Source: Spirochaetales bacterium (GTDB taxonomy: Bacteria; Spirochaetota; Leptospiria; Leptospirales; Leptonemataceae). Taken from it: a DNA stretch of 64,000 bases. A program made the translations under genes and the position numbers. The stretch is from NCBI GenBank assembly GCA_015075425.1, contig JABTUL010000004.1, forward strand, positions 185,709 through 249,708, written 5' to 3'. The notes beneath the pieces were generated by a model that saw only the letters and a program-made list of their open reading frames with translations, was not told the DNA's origin and ran no database searches. Positions 8,998 through 17,044 of the stretch are shown piece after piece. The first letter of the stretch is position 1, and every line of letters starts with the position of its first letter.

Positions 8998-9927
8998 TTA
9001 CGGCAAACTCTGAAACCATTCCCAGATCACAGCCGCCGCATCGATGTCCTTACTGACCCGGCCGACTCGTCGCTCGGACAGATAGGGAATGCCACCCGGC
9101 CAGGTATGACCGCCACCGATTATTCTGAGTAGAGTCAGCCGCACACCCGCGCGGCAGGACTGTGATATTTCTTCGACCCGCGTTTGATCCGCTGGATCGA
9201 AGTCGGCGAGCAGCCGTTGCACGGGAGCACCCTGGCAATCAGCCTGTTCTTTCCAGAAGGCCAGAGATTCATCCGTTGAAAGAATACGCCCGCGATCGAA
9301 GCCAAAGACGCGCACGGAGCCGCCATCGTAGGGGACAAGCGGGTCTTCCGTGCCGTTGACGAAGAGGACGCTAATGGGGCGAACAGGTCGGCAGCTCTCC
9401 CTGGAACCGACGGGCATTTGCGCCGTCACCGCAGCCACGCCATGGACAACATCGGACATTTCGCAGGCAGCGCGCAGGGACATAAAGCCACCATTGGAAA
9501 TGCCGGTGATGAAAACCCGCCGGGGATCGACCTGGTATTTTGTAACCGCGAGGGTGATCAAACGGCGCAAAAAGCCCACGTCATCGATTCCGCGAACATG
9601 CGCCCGGCCCTGGCCATCGGCTCGCAAATCATGCCAGAAGCGTTCGTAGCCAGCCGGATAGGCAACCACAAAGCCATCGCGATCGGCCAGCTCTCCAAAA
9701 CGATTACGGGTCAGCCGGATCATATTTTCTGGTGTGCCACTACCTCCGTGGAGAACCATCACAAGCGGCCGTGCTGTGCTTGTTTTGTGAGTCGGCACGT
9801 GCAGCAGTACCCGGCGAGGCAGACCATCATGCAGGATTTCCAACGATAGCACCCTTTCAGGGACCGGCGACTGGCGGGTCTGACACATGACGAGGATGAG
9901 AAGCAAGGTGAGACAGAAGCTCTTCAT
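8998..9927 (-). CDS. Secreted esterase lipoprotein, PHB depolymerase / LpqC family
   Basis: Alpha/beta hydrolase of about 309 residues. It begins with a lipoprotein signal (LLLILVMC), so it is probably anchored in the envelope. Family marks: the oxyanion-hole motif VLHGGSG, the nucleophile elbow GISNGG, an acid residue in NGTEDPLVPYDG and the catalytic His in GGGHTWPGG. These fit polyhydroxybutyrate-depolymerase-like and feruloyl-esterase-like enzymes; the substrate is not evident. I chose the ATG at 9927 because the signal sequence begins there, rather than the longer frame into recQ. The start overlaps the recQ stop as ATGA, so the two are probably co-translated. Confidence 0.8.
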   Translation of the reverse strand: MKSFCLTLLLILVMCQTRQSPVPERVLSLEILHDGLPRRVLLHVPTHKTSTARPLVMVLHGGSGTPENMIRLTRNRFGELADRDGFVVAYPAGYERFWHDLRADGQGRAHVRGIDDVGFLRRLITLAVTKYQVDPRRVFITGISNGGFMSLRAACEMSDVVHGVAAVTAQMPVGSRESCRPVRPISVLFVNGTEDPLVPYDGGSVRVFGFDRGRILSTDESLAFWKEQADCQGAPVQRLLADFDPADQTRVEEISQSCRAGVRLTLLRIIGGGHTWPGGIPYLSERRVGRVSKDIDAAAVIWEWFQSLP

Positions 9928-11738
9928 GTTCTGGTTGCCCGGACCAGCGCCAGAATTTCTGCTCCCAGACGTTCTGCCCGCAGAGCCCCCATGCCTTTGA
10001 TGGCCGCGAGTTGCGTTGTGTTTTGCGGTTGTTCTGCTGCAATGCGAACCAGAACAGCATTTTGAACAACCATATATTTTTTCCATTTTAGACGACGCGC
10101 TTCACGATCGCGCCAGATCTTGAGCCGGCGCAGGAGGCCATCTGCCCCGGTGGCCGCTGTTTTCAAAGATCCGCCGGTTCCGGGTTTTCTCTGACGTCCT
10201 GCCGGCATAGCACTGGAGAGAGCAAGCTTTGGGTATTTTTGTCCAACGACGCTAATAGACCCGTTGGCTATACCGGCGGCAAAATAGGCCAGAAGTGACT
10301 CTTCCGGAACTCCGCGCATCACGCCGTAGAAACCGGAACGATCCAGTTTGTATTTTAGAACATCGCTGCTGCGACTGCCGCGCAGAACAGCAGCAAGGAT
10401 TCTTTTGCCAAACTTGCCCGGTAGTTCGCGCAGAAGACCGCGCACCCTTTCTATTTCCTCTTCCGATAGCTCATACTCGGGTGCACTCTTCTGGCGCCGG
10501 AGTATCTCCTGGTCCTGGATGAAGTCGTGGCTTCCTGTGTCACCACGGCAGAGGTCACAACGGCCGCAGGCGGGGACATCTTCGCCAAAGTAGGCGCACA
10601 AATACTTCTGGCGACAGCCGGTCACGGTTGCATACGCCTTGATATCTTCCAGTCCGTCGCCGGGAGTATTTCCCTTTTTACCCAGCAAAAAAGATTGGGT
10701 TACCAAATCGGCTTTATGATAGAAGAGAACGCATGTGGCCGGAAGGTTGTCGCGGCCGGCCCTGCCGGATTCCTGGTAATAGGCGGCAACGCTACCGGGA
10801 ACCTGGTAGTGAAGAACCAGACGCACATCGGGTTGATCCATTCCCATACCAAAAGCATTGGTTGCGACGAGTATGGGTAGTTTGCTGCTGCTGTAAGCTG
10901 TTTGCATCCGATCGCGTCTCATAGCACTTTTGCCGGCATGATACATCCCGGCGGAGAAACCATGGGCGCGGAGAAAATCATTCAAGTTTTCTACTGTTTT
11001 ACGGGTGGCACAGTAGATGATGCATTTACCGCCGGTACTGCGTCGCAGGCCCTGCGCTTCCAGCCAGAAGAGAAGTCGCTCCTGTTTTTCTTTCTGGGAG
11101 GCAGGATATTCTATGTAGTAGGATAGATTGGGTCGTAGAAAACTCTGCCTTTCTATGTGAGGCTGAACCAGGCCCAGCACTTTTGTTATATCCCCTTCAA
11201 CCTTTCTGGTGGCCGTCGCTGTCAGAGCGACGACCGGGCAGCGCAAGTGATCGCGCAGCTGGCCCAGCTCCCTGTATTCAGGTCTGAAATCGTGTCCCCA
11301 CTGGGATATACAATGGGCTTCATCGATAGCCAGCAGGTTAACCGGCATACGCGGCAAAAGATTACGGAAGCTTGCGGACAGAGCGCGTTCCGGTGAAATG
11401 TACAGCAGTTGCAGCTTTCCGGTTGAGGCCCGCGACAGAATGCGCATCTGCTCCAGCTCATCCATGGCTGAATGACATGCAGCGGCCGGAAGTCGGCCGG
11501 CAAGGGCATCCACCTGGTCTTTCATGAGAGCGATGAGCGGAGAGATGACGAGCGTGAGTCCTGGCTTCAGAGCCGCAAAAAGCTGGTAGATAAGAGACTT
11601 GCCACCGCCTGTGGGCATGATGACCAGAGCATCCTGGCCATTTATTAAAGCATCCAGAGCGGGTCGCTGACCGGGACGGAACTCTGTCAGGCCAAAAACC
11701 TGATTGAGAGTTGCCGTCATTTCCGTTGAGTCTGCCAC
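9924..11738 (-). CDS. recQ: ATP-dependent DNA helicase RecQ
   Basis: 3'-5' DNA helicase of 604 residues. Visible motifs: PTGGGKSLIYQL (Walker A), IDEAHCISQWGHDFR (DEAH box and aromatic loop), ALTATAT, and YYQESGRAGRD (motif VI). A zinc site is formed by CRQKYLCAYFGE and CGRCDLC. A winged-helix stretch follows, and the C-terminal HRDC domain ends near GALRAERLGAEIL. The start is GTG at 11738 or ATG at 11720. It sits just downstream of a B-family polymerase on the same strand, 43 nt away, so repair genes cluster here. Confidence 0.95.
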   Translation of the reverse strand: MADSTEMTATLNQVFGLTEFRPGQRPALDALINGQDALVIMPTGGGKSLIYQLFAALKPGLTLVISPLIALMKDQVDALAGRLPAAACHSAMDELEQMRILSRASTGKLQLLYISPERALSASFRNLLPRMPVNLLAIDEAHCISQWGHDFRPEYRELGQLRDHLRCPVVALTATATRKVEGDITKVLGLVQPHIERQSFLRPNLSYYIEYPASQKEKQERLLFWLEAQGLRRSTGGKCIIYCATRKTVENLNDFLRAHGFSAGMYHAGKSAMRRDRMQTAYSSSKLPILVATNAFGMGMDQPDVRLVLHYQVPGSVAAYYQESGRAGRDNLPATCVLFYHKADLVTQSFLLGKKGNTPGDGLEDIKAYATVTGCRQKYLCAYFGEDVPACGRCDLCRGDTGSHDFIQDQEILRRQKSAPEYELSEEEIERVRGLLRELPGKFGKRILAAVLRGSRSSDVLKYKLDRSGFYGVMRGVPEESLLAYFAAGIANGSISVVGQKYPKLALSSAMPAGRQRKPGTGGSLKTAATGADGLLRRLKIWRDREARRLKWKKYMVVQNAVLVRIAAEQPQNTTQLAAIKGMGALRAERLGAEILALVRATRT

Positions 11739-11781
11739 TTGCTACTGCCTGTTCAGACAATGAGATTGTCCGGCTGTCAAG

Positions 11782-14043
11782 CTAAAATGGCAGGCGGGGC
11801 TCGTTCACAAAAAGCTCCGAGCGGGGCCGAATTTCCAGATAAGCAGCGCGCAGCAATTCTATGTAATATTTACGATCATAAGCTGCACGGGATTGCGCGA
11901 AGAGCAGCTTTTCCTCGGAAATATAACGGGAGCCCTGCCCCGCTTCCAGAACCAGGTAGCGTACCTTCTGACCGGGCTGGATCTCTACGCCCCACTGGCG
12001 CAGATCCTGCATGGCAACCATGGCTGGCGTGGCCGTAGCATAATCTTCAAGCTGGCGCGATGCTTTGCGAGTCAAAAGGAGATCCCGGACATCGACTTCT
12101 CTGTTGTTCAGCTGTCTTGCCAGAGCACGGTAGCTTTCTTCCAGTACACTCTCCTGCTTTTCAAGATCCCGAAGAGAATCGGCCTTTGCCATGGCGACAA
12201 GCCATGATTGCTGGGCCCTACGAATAAAAGCGCAGGTGTCACTGCGGCGGGCAGCAATGCCCCGTATTTTTAATGTGCCATCCCTGAAGCGCCCGAAGTA
12301 ACGATTCATCACGGCAAGACCGCTTTGCTGGCGGGATTCCAGAAAATAGACCCAGCTATAAATGCCATCGACATTCATGGAGATTCCTCCGGCGTCTTCG
12401 ATCTGTGCACACAGTCTATGTAGCCGTGCTACATCCATGCGCTCTTGATCTTCACGACTAAGAAAAAGACAATCTGTTATGGCATGCAATAGACAGAAAC
12501 CCTGCTTCTCTGCCAATCCAATGGCCTGCAGCAATTTTTCGCGGCCAAAGGCAGTCACAGCTTCATGACTCTCCAGACGGCCAAATTTTGCATTGCGATA
12601 GCCCAGGTAGCCAAAGGAAGTCACAAGCATCCATTTGAGGCTGTTCTGCCTGGCTTCATAGACGGCTCGCTCTTCACTGGACAGGTTTGTATTTTTCATC
12701 TGTTTTTTGTAATAGGCGCGCCGGGCCAGCACATCTCTCAGAGTATCGCTCACCACTCCGCGTCTTCTGGAACAGATGCGGGAAGAAAGACCGGGCACTT
12801 CATTTCCGGGCGAACAACAGCTGCAATTGATGGTTTCTGGACTGATGTTATGGCGGTCCATGATGGTGGGGTACATCTGACTGAAATCCAGCTGGGCGAC
12901 ATTTTCGTAGCAGGTGGCCTCTTGCGGTACAAACACCAGGCCCCCTTTGTCTGCGCGCAAAAGATCGTAGGCCGTACGCGGGGCCTCCACTCTACTTTTT
13001 TGCCAGGGAACCAGGTATCCTTTTTTCAAAGCGACATTGGTTTCCATGCAGGTCAGAGCAGCTCCGGTGGAAGAGCGGGCCAGGCGTTGCACCGGAACCC
13101 GGCTGATACGCGCAAGCTCAAGAATGCCAGCCAGTTCAGCTTCTTTATAAACAAAAGAATTAGCACTATCGATATGCCAGCGGCCGTACAATGGATACGA
13201 TGGCGCCCGGTAAATCCAGCTACCATAGGTATTGTAACTTGATCCTTTGTGAATGATTTTGCGCTGGATGCGAAAGGGATCACGATCCAGAGGCAGGGGA
13301 ATTCTGTTTTTCTGAACCAGAGAGAACAAAAAAGGCATAAGGGTCTGATCTCCAGAGGAAGAGAGGATGACATCGGGATCGTCGTCGTTTAAGATTTCAT
13401 TAAGCAGCAGTAACAATCGTTTTTGTTCCCTGCCACTCACGCAGAAATCCTGAGCCGCACTCTGGATCAGGATGCTATTTTCAGTGATGGGCAGACGAGC
13501 GCTCTTTTCAAAACCCAGACGCAGCAGACGGAAGTCCGGGATATCATAATCAAATTCTGCAATGTCTGACGTGCAGACAATGCTGCCCACACACCGGGTT
13601 GGCGCATCGTAGAGCACTTCTACCTGCGCCAGCGGATACAGATTTTTTTCATACATATAGCCGGTAGGAATTTCAATATCCGTATGGTACAGATCCATCT
13701 TTCCGTAAAAAGCATAGAGCTTCTGGCGAATGGTAGATAAAAGCGAAGGTCGCTTGAGTGTGAATTTATGGGCCAGGGCAGGAGTATTTTCATAGAGAAG
13801 CAGTCTCTCTTCTTGAGAGACTGCTTCTGCCAGTGCGTCCAGACTGATCAGGCGACGGGTCAGCTTTTCCAGCAGGGCTGGCCGGCCCCGGGCATAAAAG
13901 ACGGGTTTGTAAGTGTCTCGCAAAAGAACAGCGCGACCATCTGCGGTGCGGATCCACAGTTGCATCATTTCTTCAAAATGATAGACATCAAAGAGCAGGC
14001 CGCGCAACCTTTCCACGGAACAGGCGTAAGGATAGCCCGTCAA
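11782..14043 (-). CDS. B-family DNA polymerase, PolB2-like
   Basis: 753 residues. The polymerase core shows motif A as LDFSQMYPTIM and motif B as NSLKWMLVTSFGYLGYR. Motif C reads AITDCLFL where active replicative members have DTDS, so the first Asp is Ile while the catalytic second Asp is kept. The N-terminal exonuclease-like domain has no clear DxE motif (FDYDIPDF), so proofreading is probably absent. These changes fit the archaeal/bacterial PolB2 group, which I recall being linked to translesion synthesis. The start is taken as TTG at 14043 and is uncertain, because an SOS-like element overlaps it. Downstream is recQ; a RadA-like gene with the same promoter element lies 2 kb upstream. Confidence 0.8.
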   Translation of the reverse strand: MTGYPYACSVERLRGLLFDVYHFEEMMQLWIRTADGRAVLLRDTYKPVFYARGRPALLEKLTRRLISLDALAEAVSQEERLLLYENTPALAHKFTLKRPSLLSTIRQKLYAFYGKMDLYHTDIEIPTGYMYEKNLYPLAQVEVLYDAPTRCVGSIVCTSDIAEFDYDIPDFRLLRLGFEKSARLPITENSILIQSAAQDFCVSGREQKRLLLLLNEILNDDDPDVILSSSGDQTLMPFLFSLVQKNRIPLPLDRDPFRIQRKIIHKGSSYNTYGSWIYRAPSYPLYGRWHIDSANSFVYKEAELAGILELARISRVPVQRLARSSTGAALTCMETNVALKKGYLVPWQKSRVEAPRTAYDLLRADKGGLVFVPQEATCYENVAQLDFSQMYPTIMDRHNISPETINCSCCSPGNEVPGLSSRICSRRRGVVSDTLRDVLARRAYYKKQMKNTNLSSEERAVYEARQNSLKWMLVTSFGYLGYRNAKFGRLESHEAVTAFGREKLLQAIGLAEKQGFCLLHAITDCLFLSREDQERMDVARLHRLCAQIEDAGGISMNVDGIYSWVYFLESRQQSGLAVMNRYFGRFRDGTLKIRGIAARRSDTCAFIRRAQQSWLVAMAKADSLRDLEKQESVLEESYRALARQLNNREVDVRDLLLTRKASRQLEDYATATPAMVAMQDLRQWGVEIQPGQKVRYLVLEAGQGSRYISEEKLLFAQSRAAYDRKYYIELLRAAYLEIRPRSELFVNEPRLPF

Positions 14044-14058
14044 ATGAATAGCAAAAAT
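14039..14058 (-). promoter_or_regulatory. SOS-like operator in front of the PolB2-like gene
   Basis: On the plus strand this reads GTCAAATGAATAGCAAAAAT. It matches the element at 15900-15919 at 17 of 20 positions, with half-site GCAAA kept and the other half changed from TTTG to AATG. It overlaps the proposed TTG start, which suggests a leaderless transcript or a start further inside. Confidence 0.5.
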
Positions 14059-14087
14059 AAGTCCTGTATCGTGCCTTTTCTTTTTTC

Positions 14088-15065
14088 ATGAGTCGCTTCT
14101 TTTACGCTGCTACCGTCTGGTTTGACCGTCTGGGAAAGCGTTATCGCAAGGCCTGGACGGGTTTGTCCGTGCTGGTTTTGCTGGAGGACTCTGCGCGGCC
14201 GCCGCACAATTTCCGGATCAACTACTTGATCGTTCTGTTTAGCCTTTTTATGGTTTGCGGTTTGCCCGTCCTGGCCCTGTGGGCTACGGTTTCTTCTTAT
14301 CTGAGCTATCAGCGTTTTGGTGACAATATTATAGAAACAAGAATGAAACTGTTACGCGAAGTATCGGCACTGAATCGGGAAAAAACGGCTCACTACGGGA
14401 CTGTCGTTGCGCACAATAACGCTCTGCAGGCGCTGGCCAATCGTTTTCAGGATTATCAGGGAGAATTTGAAAGCCAGGCAGCGGAAGAAGTTCGAGGTGC
14501 GTACGATTCCATGACCCTGGAAGCCAATCGTATGCTTATGTTGCGGACCGGCCTTGCCCGGCTGGTCGAATATTTTCCACAACGAATGAATTTTCTGGAA
14601 CATCGTCTGATGATACATGCTCTCATGCCCAGAGGAATTCCGTTGCGGAGCAAAGATCTCATTTACATCGGCAAATGGGGGTGGCGCATCAATCCTGTCA
14701 CAAAGGAAGAAACCGAGTTTCATGAAGGAGTAGATTTGATTGCTTCAACGGGGAAGGAGGTTCTGGCTGCCGGGCCGGGAAAAGTGATTGAGGTCGATAA
14801 TGAAAGCGATTCTGGCTACGGATTGTATGTGCGTATCCATCATGGCCTGGGCTACACGAGTCTGTACGCTCATAACTCGGAAAATCTGGTCAAAGTGGGC
14901 GACTATGTAAACCGCGGCCAGGTGATTGCTAAGGTGGGAGATACTGGCCGCACCGTGGGTGCCCATCTGCATTACGAAATCAAGCTGGGTCCTCAGTTTG
15001 AGCTGGAGTCTCCGTGGGGAAAGCGGAGGTCGGAAGATCCGGTGGAATACCTGGAGTTGCAATGA
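14088..15065 (+). CDS. M23 family peptidoglycan endopeptidase, membrane anchored
   Basis: 325 residues. A cytoplasmic N-terminus is followed by one membrane helix near residues 45-65, a coiled-coil-like region to about 165, and a C-terminal LytM/M23 domain. The zinc ligands are visible in FHEGVDL and HLHYEIK. The product should face the periplasm and cleave peptide cross-links, or act as an activator of other wall enzymes; the ligands look intact, so activity is expected. Its start lies between two minus-strand genes, and its 3' end overlaps the convergent 112-residue gene by 86 nt. Confidence 0.9.
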   Translation: MSRFFYAATVWFDRLGKRYRKAWTGLSVLVLLEDSARPPHNFRINYLIVLFSLFMVCGLPVLALWATVSSYLSYQRFGDNIIETRMKLLREVSALNREKTAHYGTVVAHNNALQALANRFQDYQGEFESQAAEEVRGAYDSMTLEANRMLMLRTGLARLVEYFPQRMNFLEHRLMIHALMPRGIPLRSKDLIYIGKWGWRINPVTKEETEFHEGVDLIASTGKEVLAAGPGKVIEVDNESDSGYGLYVRIHHGLGYTSLYAHNSENLVKVGDYVNRGQVIAKVGDTGRTVGAHLHYEIKLGPQFELESPWGKRRSEDPVEYLELQ

Positions 15066-15318
15066 CGCTTTCAAGCTGTTCCACCTGACGCTTCAAGCGA
15101 TGGATCTGCTTCTGTAGATCCAGGAACATAGCCATGGCCATGCTGTCAAAAGGATGCGGGCTGGAAGCCATGACTCCCGCCTGAATCTGTCGGCGCGCCA
15201 TGAGCAGCAGTTCATCGAAGATGCGTTGATCTTCTTTACGCAGTGCTCTTCTGTAATCTTTGAGGCGTTCTTCGATCAGCTGCAGTTGCTGTGAATACGC
15301 CGGAACGGTTCTGCCCAT
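14980..15318 (-). CDS. Small coiled-coil protein next to the RadA-like gene
   Basis: 112 residues with no signal peptide. The N-terminal half is strongly helical and charged (QLQLIEERLKDYRRALRKED), then FDELLLMARRQIQ, a DPF-like loop (PHPFDSMAMAMFL), and a second helix with heptad-like Leu/Val spacing to about residue 85. A Pro/Thr-rich tail follows. It starts inside the end of the RadA-like gene (83-nt overlap, other frame), so it is co-transcribed with it. I do not recognise a named family. A DNA-damage role is inferred only from the shared operator upstream of its partner. Confidence 0.6.
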   Translation of the reverse strand: MGRTVPAYSQQLQLIEERLKDYRRALRKEDQRIFDELLLMARRQIQAGVMASSPHPFDSMAMAMFLDLQKQIHRLKRQVEQLESVIATPGIPPDLPTSAFPTETPAQTEDPA

Positions 15319-15877
15319 ACATTTTCCCGATATAGCTCTGTTTTTTTATCAGCGGACTTTTGCTTGTTTCCTCCAGAACCCACTCGATTTGAACGGCTTT
15401 TCTAAGAGAGAGCAGAGCCGGAGCGAAGGCCTTATGTTTATAACTGCTTTCAATCATGAGTAGCGGGCGGGGGAAAAGAGCGATTTGCCGGGCCAGTTCT
15501 TTGAGTAAAAATTCCGCTTCTTCTGCAGCTACGTCTCCATCAAAGAATTGCTTGCAGGGTGCCAGAAGAAAGGTAATGGTTCCCCGTGTATCTTTTTGCG
15601 TTTGCAGTGCATCCAGAATCTGGTAAGGCGTGAAAGCGCGCTGCACCTGTACTTGCAAAAGGAGTTCTTCTGCGCTTACGCCTGCTGCCAGCGCTGCATC
15701 TACCAGTTGAAAAACATCAAAACGAATGGCACAGTCCAGCACGAAGGGCCGGTACCCCAGGCGCTGCAGACCAAAAATCCAGGAATGCCCCAGGGCAAAG
15801 GCGCCGGGACCATGAAGCAGCCCTCTCTGGTTGCGAGCGGCGAAAAAAGCAGGGACATCAGGCAGTGCAGGCAGCAT
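15236..15877 (-). CDS. RadA/RecA-fold protein with degenerate Walker A
   Basis: 213 residues. The segment FVLDCAIRFDVFQLVDAA, then AGVSAEELLLQVQVQRAF, follows the RadA/Rad51 core pattern (Walker-A-distal strand with TEGxFRPERL, then GLDPEEVLxNIxVARAY). The expected P-loop region is GPGAFALGHS, with neither the Lys nor the following Thr/Ser of GKT. LLMIESSYKHKAF sits where Walker B and its Ser normally occur. It is therefore probably a non-hydrolysing RecA-fold paralogue, perhaps a recombination mediator or polymerase accessory factor. Its promoter carries a palindrome shared with the PolB2 gene. The family assignment is from pattern memory and should be tested by structure comparison. Confidence 0.55.
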   Translation of the reverse strand: MLPALPDVPAFFAARNQRGLLHGPGAFALGHSWIFGLQRLGYRPFVLDCAIRFDVFQLVDAALAAGVSAEELLLQVQVQRAFTPYQILDALQTQKDTRGTITFLLAPCKQFFDGDVAAEEAEFLLKELARQIALFPRPLLMIESSYKHKAFAPALLSLRKAVQIEWVLEETSKSPLIKKQSYIGKMYGQNRSGVFTATAADRRTPQRLQKSTA

Positions 15878-15899
15878 GGTGATGCTCTAAAGAGAGCCA

Positions 15900-15919
15900 G
15901 TCATTTGTATAGCAAAAAT
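15900..15919 (-). promoter_or_regulatory. SOS-like (LexA) operator upstream of the RadA-like gene
   Basis: Plus strand GTCATTTGTATAGCAAAAAT contains the perfect palindrome TTTG-N5-CAAA at 15904-15916. This is the form I recall for the Leptospira LexA1 box. It lies 23 nt upstream of the start at 15877. Confidence 0.6.
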
Positions 15920-15929
15920 TTGTACCAGC

Positions 15930-15958
15930 TTCCTCATCCCCGCTCGCACGGGGAATAG
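15930..15958 (-). repeat. Orphan leader-distal CRISPR repeat
   Basis: Twenty-five of 29 positions match the array consensus; the last 25 bases on the plus strand (15934-15958, TCATCCCCGCT through GGGGAATAG) are identical. The four mismatches are at the end that would be the 3' end of the transcribed repeat, as is common for the terminal repeat of an array. It stands 1,086 nt from the next repeat. Confidence 0.9.
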
Positions 15959-16651
15959 TGTGATCCGGGCACCAGAAACCATCTGGAGAACATCTTTCGC
16001 AACCTGAGTTCGCGGGCTTCGGTTTTTTCCCGGGTCAAGCGCTATGGACCAGATTTCTGGAAGAGCTTTACCAATCCGCCAGAGAGTGCCTTCCGGGGGA
16101 ATTTGGACCGCTTGTCCACGCCAGAGCTGGTTGACAAGCTGGGTCTGCCGCTGCCGCCCTATCACTTTCGCTGCCGAACCACAACCGTGGTCAGCCAGAG
16201 GGTGATGGTAAAGAACCGTGAAGGGCAAGACCTCAGGGGTGAATTGGATAAGCCCCCTGGAGATAGCGATACAAACGTGCATTTCAATCGCTATTTGGAC
16301 TGGGAGAACCTGAAGCCTGCTGAGCGTCTCTCAAAAATAGAGACCATCCAGAAGCGCGCGCGCTGGGATGATGAATGGTTGGAATACCATTACAAAAAGC
16401 ATGGACCCGATCTGGGATTGAAATCTGACGCTGAATACGTCGCCCTTTCCAAAAAGGTATTGCGGGAATTTGATCGTCTATTTCTTTATCAAATGGATGA
16501 CGCCAGTACTGAACCACGCCGCTTCGGTTTCTTCAACGATGCTGAAGGTATTTTTGTCGGAGTGGATGATGACAACAGCATCAGAACAATGTTCCCGATC
16601 CAAAGAAATGATCGACAGGATTATTTCGGAAAAATGGTCAGAATGAGATGA
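15959..16651 (+). pseudogene. 3' fragment of a phage MuF-type gene with a nuclease-toxin-like C-terminal domain
   Basis: The frame is open from the first base after the orphan repeat, which itself ends in TAG, and runs 230 codons to a stop at 16649-16651. The motif LPPYHFRCRTTTV fits the His/Cys/Arg end of MuF (SPP1 gp7-like) head-morphogenesis domains. After a short linker come RARWDDEWLEYHYKKHG, a DLGLKSDAEYVALSK helix, and strands with GIFVGVDDDNSIRTMFPI. This layout resembles BECR-fold toxin domains that are often fused to phage MuF proteins. The toxin part appears complete, but the 5' part of the gene is missing. The only start codon option inside is TTG at 16103. Toxicity is inferred, not shown. 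Confidence 0.65.
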
Positions 16652-16959
16652 GTCTCGATTGGAAATCGATATTCTTCAAGCGCTTCAATGAGCTGATCAG
16701 CGATCCATCTGGAATGGATGAAGTTGAACGAATCAGTACCGTTGATCTGGTGGCAAACCTGTCCGATCAAAAAGCATCCGAAACCTATATTGAAAACGTC
16801 TCAAACGAGCATTTGCTCGCTCTGCTCGCCGGGTATCCCATCACCGATGAGGACCGTTGGCCCTGGCATGCAAAAGCAATCTCTGAAGGAAAGTATCCAC
16901 TGAACAATCTGCCGGAAGGTGTGCGCGAATTGGCACGCACGCTGTACTACGAAAAATGA
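16648..16959 (+). CDS. Putative immunity protein for the MuF-linked toxin domain
   Basis: 103 acidic residues with no signal or membrane segment. The ATG overlaps the toxin stop as ATGA, the usual arrangement of a toxin with its immunity gene. Sequence features: two helical segments, then ITDEDRWPWHAKAISEG and a helical end. I do not recognise a family, so the role comes from position only. It is the only complete gene in the repeat-bounded segment. Confidence 0.5.
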   Translation: MSLDWKSIFFKRFNELISDPSGMDEVERISTVDLVANLSDQKASETYIENVSNEHLLALLAGYPITDEDRWPWHAKAISEGKYPLNNLPEGVRELARTLYYEK

Positions 16960-16975
16960 GAAGGAGAGGATTCAG

Positions 16976-17044
16976 ATGGAAACAACTACGGAGAGGGTTT
17001 TACAACCTGTCATTGTAACTTTTAAACATTCGGGGCTGGTGGCT
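16976..17044 (+). pseudogene. 5' stub of a phage-like gene cut by the CRISPR array
   Basis: The sequence AGGAG (16962-16966) stands 9 nt before ATG 16976, a strong start. The frame begins METTTERVLQPVIVTFKHSG and has 23 codons before the first regular repeat at 17045. It then reads through that repeat to a stop at 17084-17086. The rest of the gene is absent. The product cannot be named. Confidence 0.6.

Larger units (their letters stand above)
15959..17044. other. 1,086-nt phage-derived segment bounded by CRISPR repeats
   Basis: The segment begins at the base after the orphan repeat and ends at the base before the first regular repeat. Its coding content is phage-like and on the plus strand, against the array. 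On the left a MuF-type gene is already open at the first base and lacks its 5' part. On the right a gene with a good ribosome site runs only 23 codons before the repeat. Both ends therefore cut genes at repeat edges, as expected if the segment occupies the place of a spacer. The alternative is insertion followed by trimming. The boundaries are read directly; the origin is inferred. Confidence 0.75.
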
